Assembly: GCA_013286585.1 (NCBI GenBank)
Contig: JABDFK010000001.1
Span: 96,001-131,316 of the forward strand
DNA from: Deltaproteobacteria bacterium
GTDB lineage: Bacteria; Bdellovibrionota; Bdellovibrionia; Bdellovibrionales; Bdellovibrionaceae
Length of the DNA: 35,316 nt
Reading direction: 5' to 3'
Shown: in pieces, positions 8,440 through 16,474 of the stretch
Numbering within the stretch: position 1 is the first letter of the stretch
How the letters are laid out: every line of letters begins with the position of its first letter
Made by a program: the position numbers and the translations under genes
Notes under the pieces: model-generated
Told to the model about the DNA's origin: nothing
Databases searched by the model: none
What the model saw: the letters and a program-made list of their open reading frames with translations, nothing else

Positions 8440-9183
8440 TCACTGCGATTTACGTCGAAAAACCTGGAAGTACAGCATGGCAGAAAATAGTAAGCCCGAT
8501 GTTAGAACGGGAATGATGAATCCTTCGTACTGTAGTCTTTTGAAGACAAATCCTCCGACAACCGATCCGAGGCAAAAGAAAAAAATAATACCGATCCGCA
8601 TGAAGTTTAAATAAACCTCGTTGCCTAAATCTTCGGGCAATCGACTCCTATTTAGGAATCTCACGATGCCCAGTCCCAGGTCTGTTGTAATCCCTGTTAA
8701 GTGAGTTGTTCGGATCACGGCTTTAGAAACAGTGGTCACTGTGGCGTTCTGAATCCCGCAGATCAGGCAGAGTAAAACAAGCAACATATAGTCGCGAAAT
8801 AGCTCCAGTGGTTCACCAAACGTTCCGAAGTAACCCGAAATTCCCAGCCCAAGGACCACGCAGTTCAGAAAAAAAATCAGCCCAAACGTTAAATAATACC
8901 GGGGTCGCTTATGCTGCTTTAAACGGATGTCGACCATCTGTCCACTCAGCATACAACCCAGTAAGAAAAAAATGGGAACGACCAGCATACCGAAGGCGCC
9001 AGCGTTGTCGGATTGATTAAGCTCATAACCAAAGAACGTCGCAAATCCCGTGACGTGAGAAACAAAGCGGTGGCACGCCATGAACGCGCCGATGTTGATC
9101 ACGCCGGCCTGGAAGGCCATAGACATCCAGATAACAACGTTGCCCGGCTTGTATTGAGAGATTGATTCATTTCCGTAAAGCAT
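8440..9183 (-). CDS. YoaK/DUF1275 family membrane protein
   Basis: The 247-aa integral membrane protein has about six to seven hydrophobic segments. Family signs are the first segment with AGVINIGAFMACHRFVSHVTGF, a conserved Cys-Gly-Q-N motif (LICGIQNATVT) and AVIRTTHLTGITTDLGLGI. These are the hallmarks of DUF1275, a family of unknown transport function. The mapped -10 box sits only about 12 bp before the ATG, so the message would have almost no leader; either translation is near-leaderless or it starts further in. It is divergent from the exported protein at 9233, with 49 bp between start codons. Confidence 0.9.
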   Translation of the reverse strand: MLYGNESISQYKPGNVVIWMSMAFQAGVINIGAFMACHRFVSHVTGFATFFGYELNQSDNAGAFGMLVVPIFFLLGCMLSGQMVDIRLKQHKRPRYYLTFGLIFFLNCVVLGLGISGYFGTFGEPLELFRDYMLLVLLCLICGIQNATVTTVSKAVIRTTHLTGITTDLGLGIVRFLNRSRLPEDLGNEVYLNFMRIGIIFFFCLGSVVGGFVFKRLQYEGFIIPVLTSGLLFSAMLYFQVFRRKSQ

Positions 9184-9195
9184 AAATCAAGGACT

Positions 9196-9224
9196 ATTAT
9201 AACCGATCTATGGCCGGAGTTGAA
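9196..9224 (-). promoter_or_regulatory. Sigma-70-type promoter for the DUF1275 gene
   Basis: On the minus strand TTCAAC (9224-9219), 17 bases, then a perfect TATAAT (9201-9196). The predicted start, near 9189, is only about six bases before the ATG at 9183. Confidence 0.6.
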
Positions 9225-9232
9225 GACATTCT

Positions 9233-10264
9233 ATGGCTGCGCACCAATCGTGCAGTCGTGCGGTGACCCTTTTTGTCTTAGTTATGCTGGCTTTGACGGG
9301 GGCTGCCCACGCAGGCAATGGCGACGGGCAGGAAAACGATCTATTGATCATCTCGGGCGAACCTCAAAATCAACAGAATGTTGAGGATGGGTCGCTCTCA
9401 GTGGTTTACAATCCCCGCTCTCTTGACAGTGAGATTGGCATTCCGGCCCCGCCCATTCCTGAATCAGGCATAGTCATCCCAGAGGGTCCTGCGAACGACG
9501 AGGAGGCGGATCTGCTCCAGACGCTCTCGGAATCGGATCAGCATCGCTTTCTCGTGAATAAAAAGAAGTTTCTTTCAAAGCTAAGCAACACATTGAGCTT
9601 TTTCCGTCTCAAGGCCACGCTGATCAACAAGGCACTCAAGGGACTCAATAAACAATTCTATGGATCACCTAAGGTCGTTTCCAGTGCTAACACTGACGGC
9701 GGATTCCTACTGTTTTCTGCCAGCGTGGGCCTGGGCTTGCCCCAGAAAATCACTGAGTTCATAAGAAGTCGACCCCTCGGCAAATTGTTGCCAAAGTCCG
9801 GCGGTTTTTATTTCCTGTTGGGTCTTGGAATCGCAGTGGTCAGAAGGGTTGATCCGCTGATCAAAAAAGCCAGCTGGTTTCTAGAATCCTACGTAGACAC
9901 CGAGTCTCTAGACAGAGTTCACACGTTTTTAGCTAAATTGGCGGTGAACATCAGCCCGGGAATTCTCTACGAGAACCGACCGGACTCATTCTGGTCACAG
10001 AAATTCAAACGGCTGTATGCCGGTGCGGCCGGCAATTTTGAAAAAGGAGACCACGTCTTTGCTTGGAACACCACTGTAGGAGTCAGCCTCCCTCCTGGAA
10101 CTGGTGTCTTCTACGTTTTTGAGGCTGATGGCACACGAAGATATTTCGTCCGACTGAATTTGAGCAAATACCTGATTGATCCGTTTGCAAAACTCCTGAA
10201 TTTGTTTTCAGCCGATCGAGCCGCCGCCGGCGGAATGCGCTGTGAGGCAGCTTACACGCTTTAA
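9233..10264 (+). CDS. Exported protein of unknown function, 343 aa
   Basis: Not recognised. A signal peptide is visible (AVTLFVLVMLALTGAAHAG, cleavage likely after AHA). Residues 30-85 are Pro/Asp/Glu-rich and probably disordered (GIPAPPIPESGIVIPEGPAN). From about 100 the protein is basic and mixed, with Gly-rich hydrophobic stretches (GFLLFSASVGLGLPQ; GGFYFLLGLGIAVV) and a C-terminal region with strands such as KGDHVFAWNTTVGVSLPPGTGVFYVF. These suggest an envelope beta-rich domain but match no family I can name. The first ATG lacks a well-spaced ribosome site (CGGAG is 13 bases away). It is convergent with the methyltransferase gene, 9 bp between stops. Confidence 0.72.
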   Translation: MAAHQSCSRAVTLFVLVMLALTGAAHAGNGDGQENDLLIISGEPQNQQNVEDGSLSVVYNPRSLDSEIGIPAPPIPESGIVIPEGPANDEEADLLQTLSESDQHRFLVNKKKFLSKLSNTLSFFRLKATLINKALKGLNKQFYGSPKVVSSANTDGGFLLFSASVGLGLPQKITEFIRSRPLGKLLPKSGGFYFLLGLGIAVVRRVDPLIKKASWFLESYVDTESLDRVHTFLAKLAVNISPGILYENRPDSFWSQKFKRLYAGAAGNFEKGDHVFAWNTTVGVSLPPGTGVFYVFEADGTRRYFVRLNLSKYLIDPFAKLLNLFSADRAAAGGMRCEAAYTL

Positions 10265-10273
10265 CGATCCTGA

Positions 10274-11116
10274 TTAAGTCTGAGCCACAAGAAAGCCTTC
10301 TGCGCTCCCGGCATTTAGGCCATCCGAACGATGCGCAAAATATTTCTGGTAAAGATCCCCCGCGGAAACATACCGTGACTTGGTGAATCCCGCCTCACTG
10401 GACATACTCTGCATCTCTGCGGGCGAAAACAGGCTGAGGAAAGGTGTTCCGGATTCTTTGGCTTTCTTCATCACGAATTCCATGATCGACCGTTCTTCAG
10501 ACCCAAGCAGATCCAGCGACAACATGAATGTCATCGCAAAGGTAGAGCCAGCAGCAAGTTTCGCCACCTGCTGAAGTAAAGACAAGTTCGCCTCTTTAGT
10601 GAGATACATGGAAACCCCCGTCGACACAATCACAGAGGATTTTTTAGGATTGAAACCTGCCACCTTCAGTTGCTCCCACCACGACTGACCGGTCTCAAAG
10701 TTCACTGGTACGAAATGCAATGTTTCGGGAGTCGCCAGTCCAATTTCAGCCAGGCGCTTCTGCTTCCACGCCTGTGGACCTGGCTGATCAACTTCAAAGA
10801 TCTGAAGGCGTGAGGCAACCTCTGGCCAACGCTGGGCAAAGGTGTCCAGCCCTGCGCCCAGAATTACGTACTGAGCGGGAGCTTGCTCCTGAACCAGGTC
10901 TTCGATGAAGCGAGCTCTACCGACGACGGACGCCCGCATCGATTTTGAAAAATCCGGGTTCATATCGGGACGACCACGCCAATCCTTTTCAGCCACAAGT
11001 TTGGCGCCCAGTTCATCGATCAGCACATGTGGCGAGGGGTCTATCTCAACGTGCAGGGCTCGCCATAAGGCGACTCGAACTGCGGTATGCTCTGGCGCTA
11101 TCTTTTTTGCTTCCAT
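10274..11116 (-). CDS. Class I SAM-dependent methyltransferase, LCM/TIGR00027 family
   Basis: This protein belongs to the leucine carboxyl methyltransferase-like family (PF04072), whose bacterial members have mostly unknown small-molecule substrates. Motifs in the 280 residues are ARFIEDLVQE (68-77), the SAM-binding glycine loop VILGAGLDTFAQR (84-96), the acidic end of strand two IFEVDQPGPQ and the VIVSTGVSMYLT segment that replaces the family's usual 'EGLLMYL'. It starts 12 bp after the BrkB-type gene ends and is probably cotranscribed with it. The ATG has no strong ribosome site. Confidence 0.9.
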   Translation of the reverse strand: MEAKKIAPEHTAVRVALWRALHVEIDPSPHVLIDELGAKLVAEKDWRGRPDMNPDFSKSMRASVVGRARFIEDLVQEQAPAQYVILGAGLDTFAQRWPEVASRLQIFEVDQPGPQAWKQKRLAEIGLATPETLHFVPVNFETGQSWWEQLKVAGFNPKKSSVIVSTGVSMYLTKEANLSLLQQVAKLAAGSTFAMTFMLSLDLLGSEERSIMEFVMKKAKESGTPFLSLFSPAEMQSMSSEAGFTKSRYVSAGDLYQKYFAHRSDGLNAGSAEGFLVAQT

Positions 11117-11128
11117 GTATTCACTATG

Positions 11129-11947
11129 CTAAAAAGCGATGCCTTCGATGTCAATGGACGTAAAGGCCGTCTTGGTGAACTCAGCGCCAACAAAAATAAT
11201 AATGGAAGAGTAATAGACCCAGGTTAGAAGAACTATCAGTGATCCCGCCGCTCCGTAAGCAGATCCAATGGCACTGCTTCCTAGATACACTCCGATCAAG
11301 AACTTACCAAAAGAAAACAAAATAGAAGTCAGCGCCCCACCCACCAGCGCTTCCTTCCAAGGAGTGTGCCGATCAGGAAGGTATCGAAAAACCAACGCAA
11401 ACAGATAAGAAAAAACTCCAAGGGAGATTAGAGCATCCATCCATTTCCAAATATTTTCAGTGGCGGGAAGTATCATGGACAAAAACAGATTAACACTCAG
11501 GGAGACCACGGCCAGGAAAATAAACACCACCACAATCCCTACCGAAAAAATTCGATTTTTTAAAAAAAGTTGGAAGCCACCACCGGGCTTTACCTGGGAA
11601 GAGTCCCAGATGATATTGAGTGATGACTGCAGTTGCGAGAACACTCCGCTGGCCGAAAAAACAATGGCTATGATCCCAATGATTCCGGCCGCACTGGCAG
11701 TCAGTGGCTTGTTCGCTGCATTTTCAACGATCATCTTCACCGCTTCGGCGGCCTGTGGTCCCATCAAGGAGTCCACCTGTACCATTAACTGGTGCGCAGA
11801 GTCTGGGCCAAAAAAACCAAGCACGCTGATCATCAATAGCAGAAGTGGAGCTAGTGACAGGGTCGTATAGAACGCCAGTGCCGCCGCCAATGTAAGCACG
11901 TCATGCTTCATGCAGTTGTCGATAAAATCGCTCAACATTGTTTTCAT
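11129..11947 (-). CDS. YihY/BrkB family inner-membrane protein
   Basis: This 272-aa protein of the YihY/BrkB (former 'ribonuclease BN') family has about six membrane segments. Signature parts are LTLAAALAFYTTLSLAPLLLLMISVLGF near the N terminus, ASGVFSQLQSSLNIIWDSS (central conserved loop), YLPDRHTPWKEALVGGALTSILF and GAAGSLIVLLTWVYYSSIIIFVGAEFT at the end. The frame stays open 60 codons upstream, but that extension has no family character; the ATG at 11945-11947 gives the normal start just before the first helix. Function in the family is unsettled. It is divergent from the DUF748 gene. Confidence 0.92.
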   Translation of the reverse strand: MKTMLSDFIDNCMKHDVLTLAAALAFYTTLSLAPLLLLMISVLGFFGPDSAHQLMVQVDSLMGPQAAEAVKMIVENAANKPLTASAAGIIGIIAIVFSASGVFSQLQSSLNIIWDSSQVKPGGGFQLFLKNRIFSVGIVVVFIFLAVVSLSVNLFLSMILPATENIWKWMDALISLGVFSYLFALVFRYLPDRHTPWKEALVGGALTSILFSFGKFLIGVYLGSSAIGSAYGAAGSLIVLLTWVYYSSIIIFVGAEFTKTAFTSIDIEGIAF

Positions 11948-12102
11948 ATTTGTTTGCCCTATTTTTCGAATGCACTTTTTCGTCCCAGCAGTTTCCGCAA
12001 TGGGGATATTTACCGCATTTCTTCCCCAGGTCGACGCCCTAACTGATGGATTGCAAATAGCATGCGCGCTCTGTGGCCTGCTTATTGCTTTATCCTCGCT
12101 TC

Positions 12103-13197
12103 GTGGTCGTCGAAAAAAAGATCTCATTCACCTTTAAAATTTTTGCCGGGATTGCGGTGTTGCTGCTGATTTTGCGACTGGCCTTGCCGTTCGTGTTATT
12201 GAATCTCATCAACCAAGAGCTAGCTGGGGATCTGAATCACTACGAAGGACATCTGGAAGATCTGAGTCTAAGTCTCTGGCGTGGCGCCTACACCTTGAAC
12301 GATTTGACGATAAAAAAGAAGGACTCCAATCTTCCGCCGCTTCTAAACGTGAAAAAGACCGACGTCGCGATCGCTTGGCAGGCTTTACTACGCAAAGAAA
12401 TATCCATGCATATTGTGATCGATCAGTTGCACCTTCAACTGTTGGACAGTCAAAAAAATGAACAAAAACAATTGGGCAATGACGAGCCCGGAAGCTGGGT
12501 ACAAACCCTGAATCATCTAATTCCTATGCACGTCGAGAGTCTAAAGATGACTGACTCTACTTTCAATTTTAACAACAATGATTTGTCCAAGTCCTACCCG
12601 ATTGCCCTTACCGACGTAAGCGTTCGGGTCGACGACTTACGTAGCAACAGGAACGTGAACGGCGCTGCCACCAGTCCCTATTGGGCGTCTGCGCGACTGC
12701 CTGGCAATTCAGGCGTTCAAGCCAAGGGAAAGATCAACATACTTTCATCTCCTCTGAATTTTTCTGTGGCACTGAAGGTGGTGGGATTTCCCCTGGCCTC
12801 TATTAACAAGCTGCTAATGACCTACGTCCCATTGGATTTCAGCAAAGGCATTTTGAGTCTCTACACAGAGTTCAATCAAGTCAGTGGCAACGGCAGGGGT
12901 TACGCCAAAATTTTTGTCAAAGACGTCACAGTGATAGCTTCCCAACAAAAATATGTCTCGGTGAAGCATTTCTCCTATGAGATGGGTGCGGCCTTTGGTA
13001 ACTGGGTTCTTAGGAATTCAAAAACAAAGGATGTCGCGGTAATGCTTCCTATGAGTTGGAGCAAAGACAAATTCAATATTAACGGTTCCGATGCCTTTTG
13101 GTCAGCGGTGAAAAACAAGTGGAATGAAATTCCAGAAGGATTTGATCCCATGTTTGCGAAAAACAACTCTTCGGACAAGAATCGCGACGATCACTGA
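12103..13197 (+). CDS. DUF748 / AsmA-like envelope protein
   Basis: The protein has one N-terminal membrane helix (KIFAGIAVLLLILRLALPFVLLNLINQEL) followed by a periplasmic domain. The sequence LSLSLWRGAYTLNDLTIKKKDSN followed by a LHLQLLD strand is the N-terminal pattern of DUF748/AsmA-type repeating beta-groove proteins, thought to work at the outer membrane or in lipid traffic. At about 364 aa it is much shorter than many DUF748 proteins. I place the start at the GTG at 12103, giving a basic lead before the helix; an in-frame GTG at 12073 is equally open, and neither has a ribosome site. The last ~30 residues are charged (SSDKNRDDH). Confidence 0.78.
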   Translation: MVVEKKISFTFKIFAGIAVLLLILRLALPFVLLNLINQELAGDLNHYEGHLEDLSLSLWRGAYTLNDLTIKKKDSNLPPLLNVKKTDVAIAWQALLRKEISMHIVIDQLHLQLLDSQKNEQKQLGNDEPGSWVQTLNHLIPMHVESLKMTDSTFNFNNNDLSKSYPIALTDVSVRVDDLRSNRNVNGAATSPYWASARLPGNSGVQAKGKINILSSPLNFSVALKVVGFPLASINKLLMTYVPLDFSKGILSLYTEFNQVSGNGRGYAKIFVKDVTVIASQQKYVSVKHFSYEMGAAFGNWVLRNSKTKDVAVMLPMSWSKDKFNINGSDAFWSAVKNKWNEIPEGFDPMFAKNNSSDKNRDDH

Positions 13198-13219
13198 TTA
13201 AAAAAATATCCGAACAAAT

Positions 13220-13236
13220 TTGGCACGCTAAGTGCT
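13220..13236 (+). promoter_or_regulatory. Sigma-54 (-24/-12) promoter of the proline-repeat protein gene
   Basis: TTGGCACGCTAAGTGCT matches about 15 of 17 consensus positions, with GG at 13222-13223 and GC at 13234-13235 separated by exactly ten bases. The predicted start is near 13247, giving a 78-nt leader before the ATG at 13325. The leader contains two short inverted repeats (CACCA-CTT-TGGTG and GGTGT-CACATTT-ACACC near 13275-13293). An enhancer-binding activator is expected but its site is not identified. Confidence 0.75.
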
Positions 13237-13324
13237 TTAGCCCCTCAGGTGAACGATGTTTTCACCACTTTGGTGTCACATTTACACCACCGGATTAAAA
13301 ACTAAAACCAACTAAGGAGAAAAA

Positions 13325-15220
13325 ATGAACACGATCTTTTTCAAAACCGCCCGGAGAGTAGCCTGGGGAGCCATCTTCGTGGCCTCGAGCACCTTCGCCC
13401 AATCCAACCCCAGCGACGCCCTAGAAAATTCCGCGCTAGTGGATCAGGCCGCTGGTGCCACTATGGCAAGACCGCGACCCGAGCGACCGCAGCCTGCACG
13501 ACCGCAGCCTGCACGACCGCAGCCTGCACGACCGCAGCCTGCACGACCGCAGCCTGTTCGACCACAGCCTGTTCGACCGCAGCCTGTTCGACCGCAACCT
13601 GTTCGACCACAGCCTGTTCGACCACAGCCTGTTCGACCGCAACCTGTTCGACCACAGCCTGTTCGACCACAGCCTGTTCGACCGCAACCTGTTCGACCAG
13701 AGCCGGTTAAACCGAATCCTATTAAGCCGCAACCTGTTAAACCAGAGCCGGTTAAACCGAATCCTATTAAACCACAACCTGTTGAGCCGAAACCGACTGA
13801 GCCAAAACCAATCACTCAACCTGGCAGTCCCGTTTCCGACCAACAAAGACAGCAGAATCAGAAAAAGGCCAAAGAAGATCTTCAGCGCCGAACTGACGAG
13901 GCTAAAGCCAAAGTTCCAAGTCATGTAGCTCAACAGATCCCCGAAGGCGGATCGGCTAAGCTGAGCAAGGACAACAAGTCTGTCGCCATCAAAGATCACA
14001 AAACTGGCGCGACCAAAATTGTTGACGTTCAGACCGGCAAACCTTTGGCGTCTTACAACAAGACCACTGGTGCTAAACCGACAAAGGCACCACTGGGAGC
14101 CAAAGTTGAAAAGAATGGTGGAGTCACTACGACGACTGCCCCTGGTTTCAAAAAAGTGGTGGATGAAAAAGGTAACTCTAAAACGACCGTTCGCAACACG
14201 ACCATTAACGAAACTGTTGTGAATAAAAAAACAGTGATTGTTAATAAGTCTGTTGTCATCAACAACCGCACCGTGATCATCAACGAAAACCGTCGTGAAA
14301 TGAGAACCTTTAATCCATTCACTCGTGGTTATGTCCGATTGTTCGTTCCGCTTTGGTGGGGCGCTCCGGCGTTCATGGCCAATGGATGGGTGATTGAAGG
14401 TGGCATCCACGTTTACGGACTTTTCTTTGGCATCGGTGGCTACATTCGGGAGGGCTACGTGTCTCCTTGGAACCGCTATCAATTTGTTCCATGGAACGCC
14501 AATCCATACATCTGCAGAGAAGAACGCTGGCGCGAATTTCACACTCGCTGGAATTGGGGTTGGGCTGAAGACGTATTCTACGTCGGCTACTACAGACCTT
14601 TCTACGAGTATCGTAACTTGGGATATTGGATTGCGGACTACCGACTGCAACGCGAACTTGAGACCGAGCGCTTAGAGCGTCTAGCCGCAGAGGAAGATGC
14701 AGAATACGCTCGCGAAGAAGCCGCTGAATTGATCGAGAACCGCCCCGTCATTAATCCGAACAATGAGCCGATCAGCGACAGCGTGATGGAACGACTGGCT
14801 GTTCAAACGGAACAAATGGTGGCCTCTATCAACAAGGGTGAAGATGTTTTTGCATCTGCAGAAGTCGCTAACAACCACATCTTCACTGTGGAAGGAACAT
14901 TGAACGAAACTGCAACGATCGACGGAACCAGCTACAACTGTAAACTGAAATCTGGTGACCTGATCGAAGCGGACCAAAACGTCGAACAAGATGTTGAGCC
15001 GGTGCTAGACAGCGCAGGAAATCCAACTCTCGACGAAGATGGAAACGTGCAGAACACCACTTTCGTGACCATGAAAGTCGTGGCTTCCAAAATCCACAGC
15101 TGTGCCGTCAACTCCAGAGTTGTGGTACAAATGGACACTCTGCAAAGCTTGCTGAACGAAGAGAAGGCCCGAGTGCAAGAAGGCATGGAGCAATCCATCA
15201 CTCTTGGAATTCGTCCTTAA
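13325..15220 (+). CDS. Large exported protein with 22 proline-rich pentapeptides
   Basis: Not recognised as a named family. The 631-aa product has a signal peptide (VAWGAIFVASSTFAQ, cleavage after FAQ or nearby). Residues 54-163 are 22 pentapeptides of the form RPQP[A/V], then KPxP[V/I] and EPKP[T/I], an extended, strongly basic, wall-spanning type of spacer. A Lys-rich helical part, a Val/Thr/Asn-rich part (NTTINETVVNKKTVIVNKSV) and a Trp/Tyr-rich domain (about 345-450) follow. A Glu-rich helix (about 450-485) and a C-terminal domain with two Cys complete it. AAGGAG precedes the ATG. It is controlled by a sigma-54 promoter and ends at an intrinsic terminator. The long antisense frame 13436-14650 is a by-product of the repeats. 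Confidence 0.88.
   Translation: MNTIFFKTARRVAWGAIFVASSTFAQSNPSDALENSALVDQAAGATMARPRPERPQPARPQPARPQPARPQPARPQPVRPQPVRPQPVRPQPVRPQPVRPQPVRPQPVRPQPVRPQPVRPQPVRPEPVKPNPIKPQPVKPEPVKPNPIKPQPVEPKPTEPKPITQPGSPVSDQQRQQNQKKAKEDLQRRTDEAKAKVPSHVAQQIPEGGSAKLSKDNKSVAIKDHKTGATKIVDVQTGKPLASYNKTTGAKPTKAPLGAKVEKNGGVTTTTAPGFKKVVDEKGNSKTTVRNTTINETVVNKKTVIVNKSVVINNRTVIINENRREMRTFNPFTRGYVRLFVPLWWGAPAFMANGWVIEGGIHVYGLFFGIGGYIREGYVSPWNRYQFVPWNANPYICREERWREFHTRWNWGWAEDVFYVGYYRPFYEYRNLGYWIADYRLQRELETERLERLAAEEDAEYAREEAAELIENRPVINPNNEPISDSVMERLAVQTEQMVASINKGEDVFASAEVANNHIFTVEGTLNETATIDGTSYNCKLKSGDLIEADQNVEQDVEPVLDSAGNPTLDEDGNVQNTTFVTMKVVASKIHSCAVNSRVVVQMDTLQSLLNEEKARVQEGMEQSITLGIRP
13484..13813 (+). repeat. Tandem 15-bp repeat array, 22 units
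   Basis: CGACCGCAGCCTGCA-type units run in register with the codons: four RPQPA, ten RPQPV, then degenerate RPEPV/KPNPI/KPQPV blocks. Two higher-order 45-bp periods are visible. In one, the three unit variants recur in the order GCAACC, ACAGCC, ACAGCC. In the other, a PEPV-KPNPI-KPQPV block occurs twice. This indicates repeated duplication of three-unit blocks, so copy number is likely to vary between strains. Confidence 0.95.
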
Positions 15221-15250
15221 TTCTACTCTTGAATCAAAACTGTGATTCGG

Positions 15251-15283
15251 AAACGCCTGGCCGCAAAGCCGGGCGTTTTTCTT
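15251..15283 (+). terminator. Intrinsic terminator after the proline-repeat protein gene
   Basis: An 11-bp stem AAACGCCTGGC / GCCGGGCGTTT with one T-G pair and a CGCAAA loop is followed by TTCTTT. It lies 30 bp after the stop codon. Confidence 0.9.
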
Positions 15284-15466
15284 TGTGGGCCTACTAACAC
15301 AGGCCGCGTAGTCGGTTCTTCTGATCGCGGATCTGAGCGGTGATCTTGTAGAGTCTTGGGAGTCACCGGCTTCGGGGGCAACAGCCATTCAAGCCCAAAC
15401 CTCCCTCCAAAGCCTTAACCACAAGAAACGAAATTCGGATCACCAAGACCGCCTCTGTCCCGTTGC

Positions 15467-15483
15467 GGGCACCGCCCCGGCCG
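15467..15483 (+). repeat. GC-rich REP-like element, outer copy
   Basis: GGGCACCGCCCCGGCCG here is the exact reverse complement of 15863-15879 inside the Y1-transposase-like gene. The similarity continues outward imperfectly (CTCTGTCCCG versus CTCTCCCG on the matching strand). It lies 26 bp before the gene start, the position expected of a REP element recognised by its own transposase. Confidence 0.7.
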
Positions 15484-15509
15484 GCCTGAGATTGCATGCT
15501 CTGAGCGAC

Positions 15510-16076
15510 ATGCAACAACTCAGTTTTCTAAAACCAAGCAAAAAAGAACACGGCGGAGCCCACTCCCTCGGCCGAAGACGCAGTCGCAGACCCATGGACA
15601 CCAAAAAGCCACTGCATATCACCTTACGCTCGGACCTAGCCTTCGGATCCCGGTCTTTGCTGAGGCACCGCCCGCTGATCTTGCGGATCGTCGGCAAAGC
15701 CAGTCGCAGGTTTCACGTCCGGGTCTACAAAGCCGCCATATGCCGGAACCATCTGCATTTTTTGATTCGGGGACACAAGCGGAGCGATTTACAGAACTTT
15801 TTCCGAGTGGTCGCAGGCCACATTGCCCAAGAAATTCTGCGTGAGTTTCCGTTGCCGGCGCTCGGCCGGGGCGGTGCCCCCGGGAGAGCGGAGGACAGCC
15901 ACAAGGGCTGCTCGAAAAATCGGCGGAAGTTCTGGGCTTTGCTGCTCTACTCTCGGGTACTTACCTGGGGGCGGGAGTTCCGAACTGTGGTCTGCTATAT
16001 CCGGCAAAATACTCTGGAAGCACTTTTCCTCATCGCTTATAAACCTCGGAGGCCCAGAATCAACAACAGCGCGTGA
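15510..16076 (+). CDS. REP-associated Y1 (HUH) transposase-like protein, probably without the nucleophile Tyr
   Basis: The 188-aa protein belongs to the IS200-like/RAYT Y1_Tnp family, which nicks single-stranded DNA at REP hairpins. Seen: EHGGAHSLGRRRSRRPMDTKKPLHITLRSD at the N terminus, the HUH motif H81-L-H83 in CRNHLHFLIRG, the helix LQNFFRVVAGHIAQEIL where the nucleophile tyrosine normally sits (none present; Tyr only at 73, 147, 163, 177), and the family tail FWALLLYSRVLTW...CYIRQNTLEAL. I use the ATG at 15510; a TTG six codons upstream is open too. Residues about 117-128 are encoded by an internal copy of the REP-like repeat. It may be a retired or repurposed transposase. Confidence 0.82.
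   Translation: MQQLSFLKPSKKEHGGAHSLGRRRSRRPMDTKKPLHITLRSDLAFGSRSLLRHRPLILRIVGKASRRFHVRVYKAAICRNHLHFLIRGHKRSDLQNFFRVVAGHIAQEILREFPLPALGRGGAPGRAEDSHKGCSKNRRKFWALLLYSRVLTWGREFRTVVCYIRQNTLEALFLIAYKPRRPRINNSA
15863..15879 (-). repeat. GC-rich REP-like element, copy inside the Y1 gene
   Basis: CGGCCGGGGCGGTGCCC is the inverted partner of 15467-15483 and encodes part of a Gly/Ala/Arg-rich insert between the HUH helix and the C-terminal motif. The reading frame is kept. Confidence 0.68.
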
Positions 16077-16186
16077 TCCACAGCTGTAAAACTTCTGATC
16101 AGCGTTCTGGAAAGATTTCAAGCAGTGCCTTTTTTGGGCACTCTCGCCAAGAACCTGATATAAATGAAGCCAACAAAGGAAATGCC

Positions 16187-16471
16187 GTGCGAAGAACTAT
16201 CTTTACTATAGCTCTGTTTTTGACCTCTCAGGCTTTTGCCATGGGTCCAGTGGTCAGACTTCCGCAGTACAACACTCTGGCTCGCTATGCCGACCAGGAG
16301 ATCGAGGAGTTGGACCTTCCTTGCGATAACGTGACGACCGGAAATATCTCTCCTAAAGAAAATGACAGCATGACTTATCTGGTGACTCTGAATTGTGAAG
16401 GTCGGTCGACTAGATTCGCCATTGGAATCACTCTGTACGGTCAGCCCTGTTCATTCGAACAGGTGTTCTAA
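16187..16471 (+). CDS. Small exported Cys-containing protein, 94 aa
   Basis: Not recognised. I start it at the GTG at 16187 because AAAGGA lies six bases upstream and the product then opens with a clean signal peptide (MRRTIFTIALFLTSQAFA). The open frame extends 38 codons further upstream without any such features. The mature ~76 residues are beta-type, with three Cys (LPCDN, TLNCEG, GQPCSF) and repeated charged turns. A TGATATAAAT box near 16157-16166 could be its -10 element. It is convergent with the exported kinase-like gene, 3 bp between stops. Confidence 0.78.
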   Translation: MRRTIFTIALFLTSQAFAMGPVVRLPQYNTLARYADQEIEELDLPCDNVTTGNISPKENDSMTYLVTLNCEGRSTRFAIGITLYGQPCSFEQVF

Positions 16472-16474
16472 TAT

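Noticed and set aside
13484..13813. Tandem repeats as a possible CRISPR array
   Set aside because: Units are 15 bp, contiguous and in codon register, with no unique spacers and no cas genes.
13436..14650. 404-aa antisense frame opposite the proline-repeat gene
   Set aside because: The 15-bp repeats keep all frames open. The product is repetitive, has no start signals and lies opposite a gene with signal peptide, promoter and terminator.
15789..16121. 110-aa minus-strand frame opposite the Y1 gene
   Set aside because: It overlaps the family-matching gene entirely and shows no motif or start signal.
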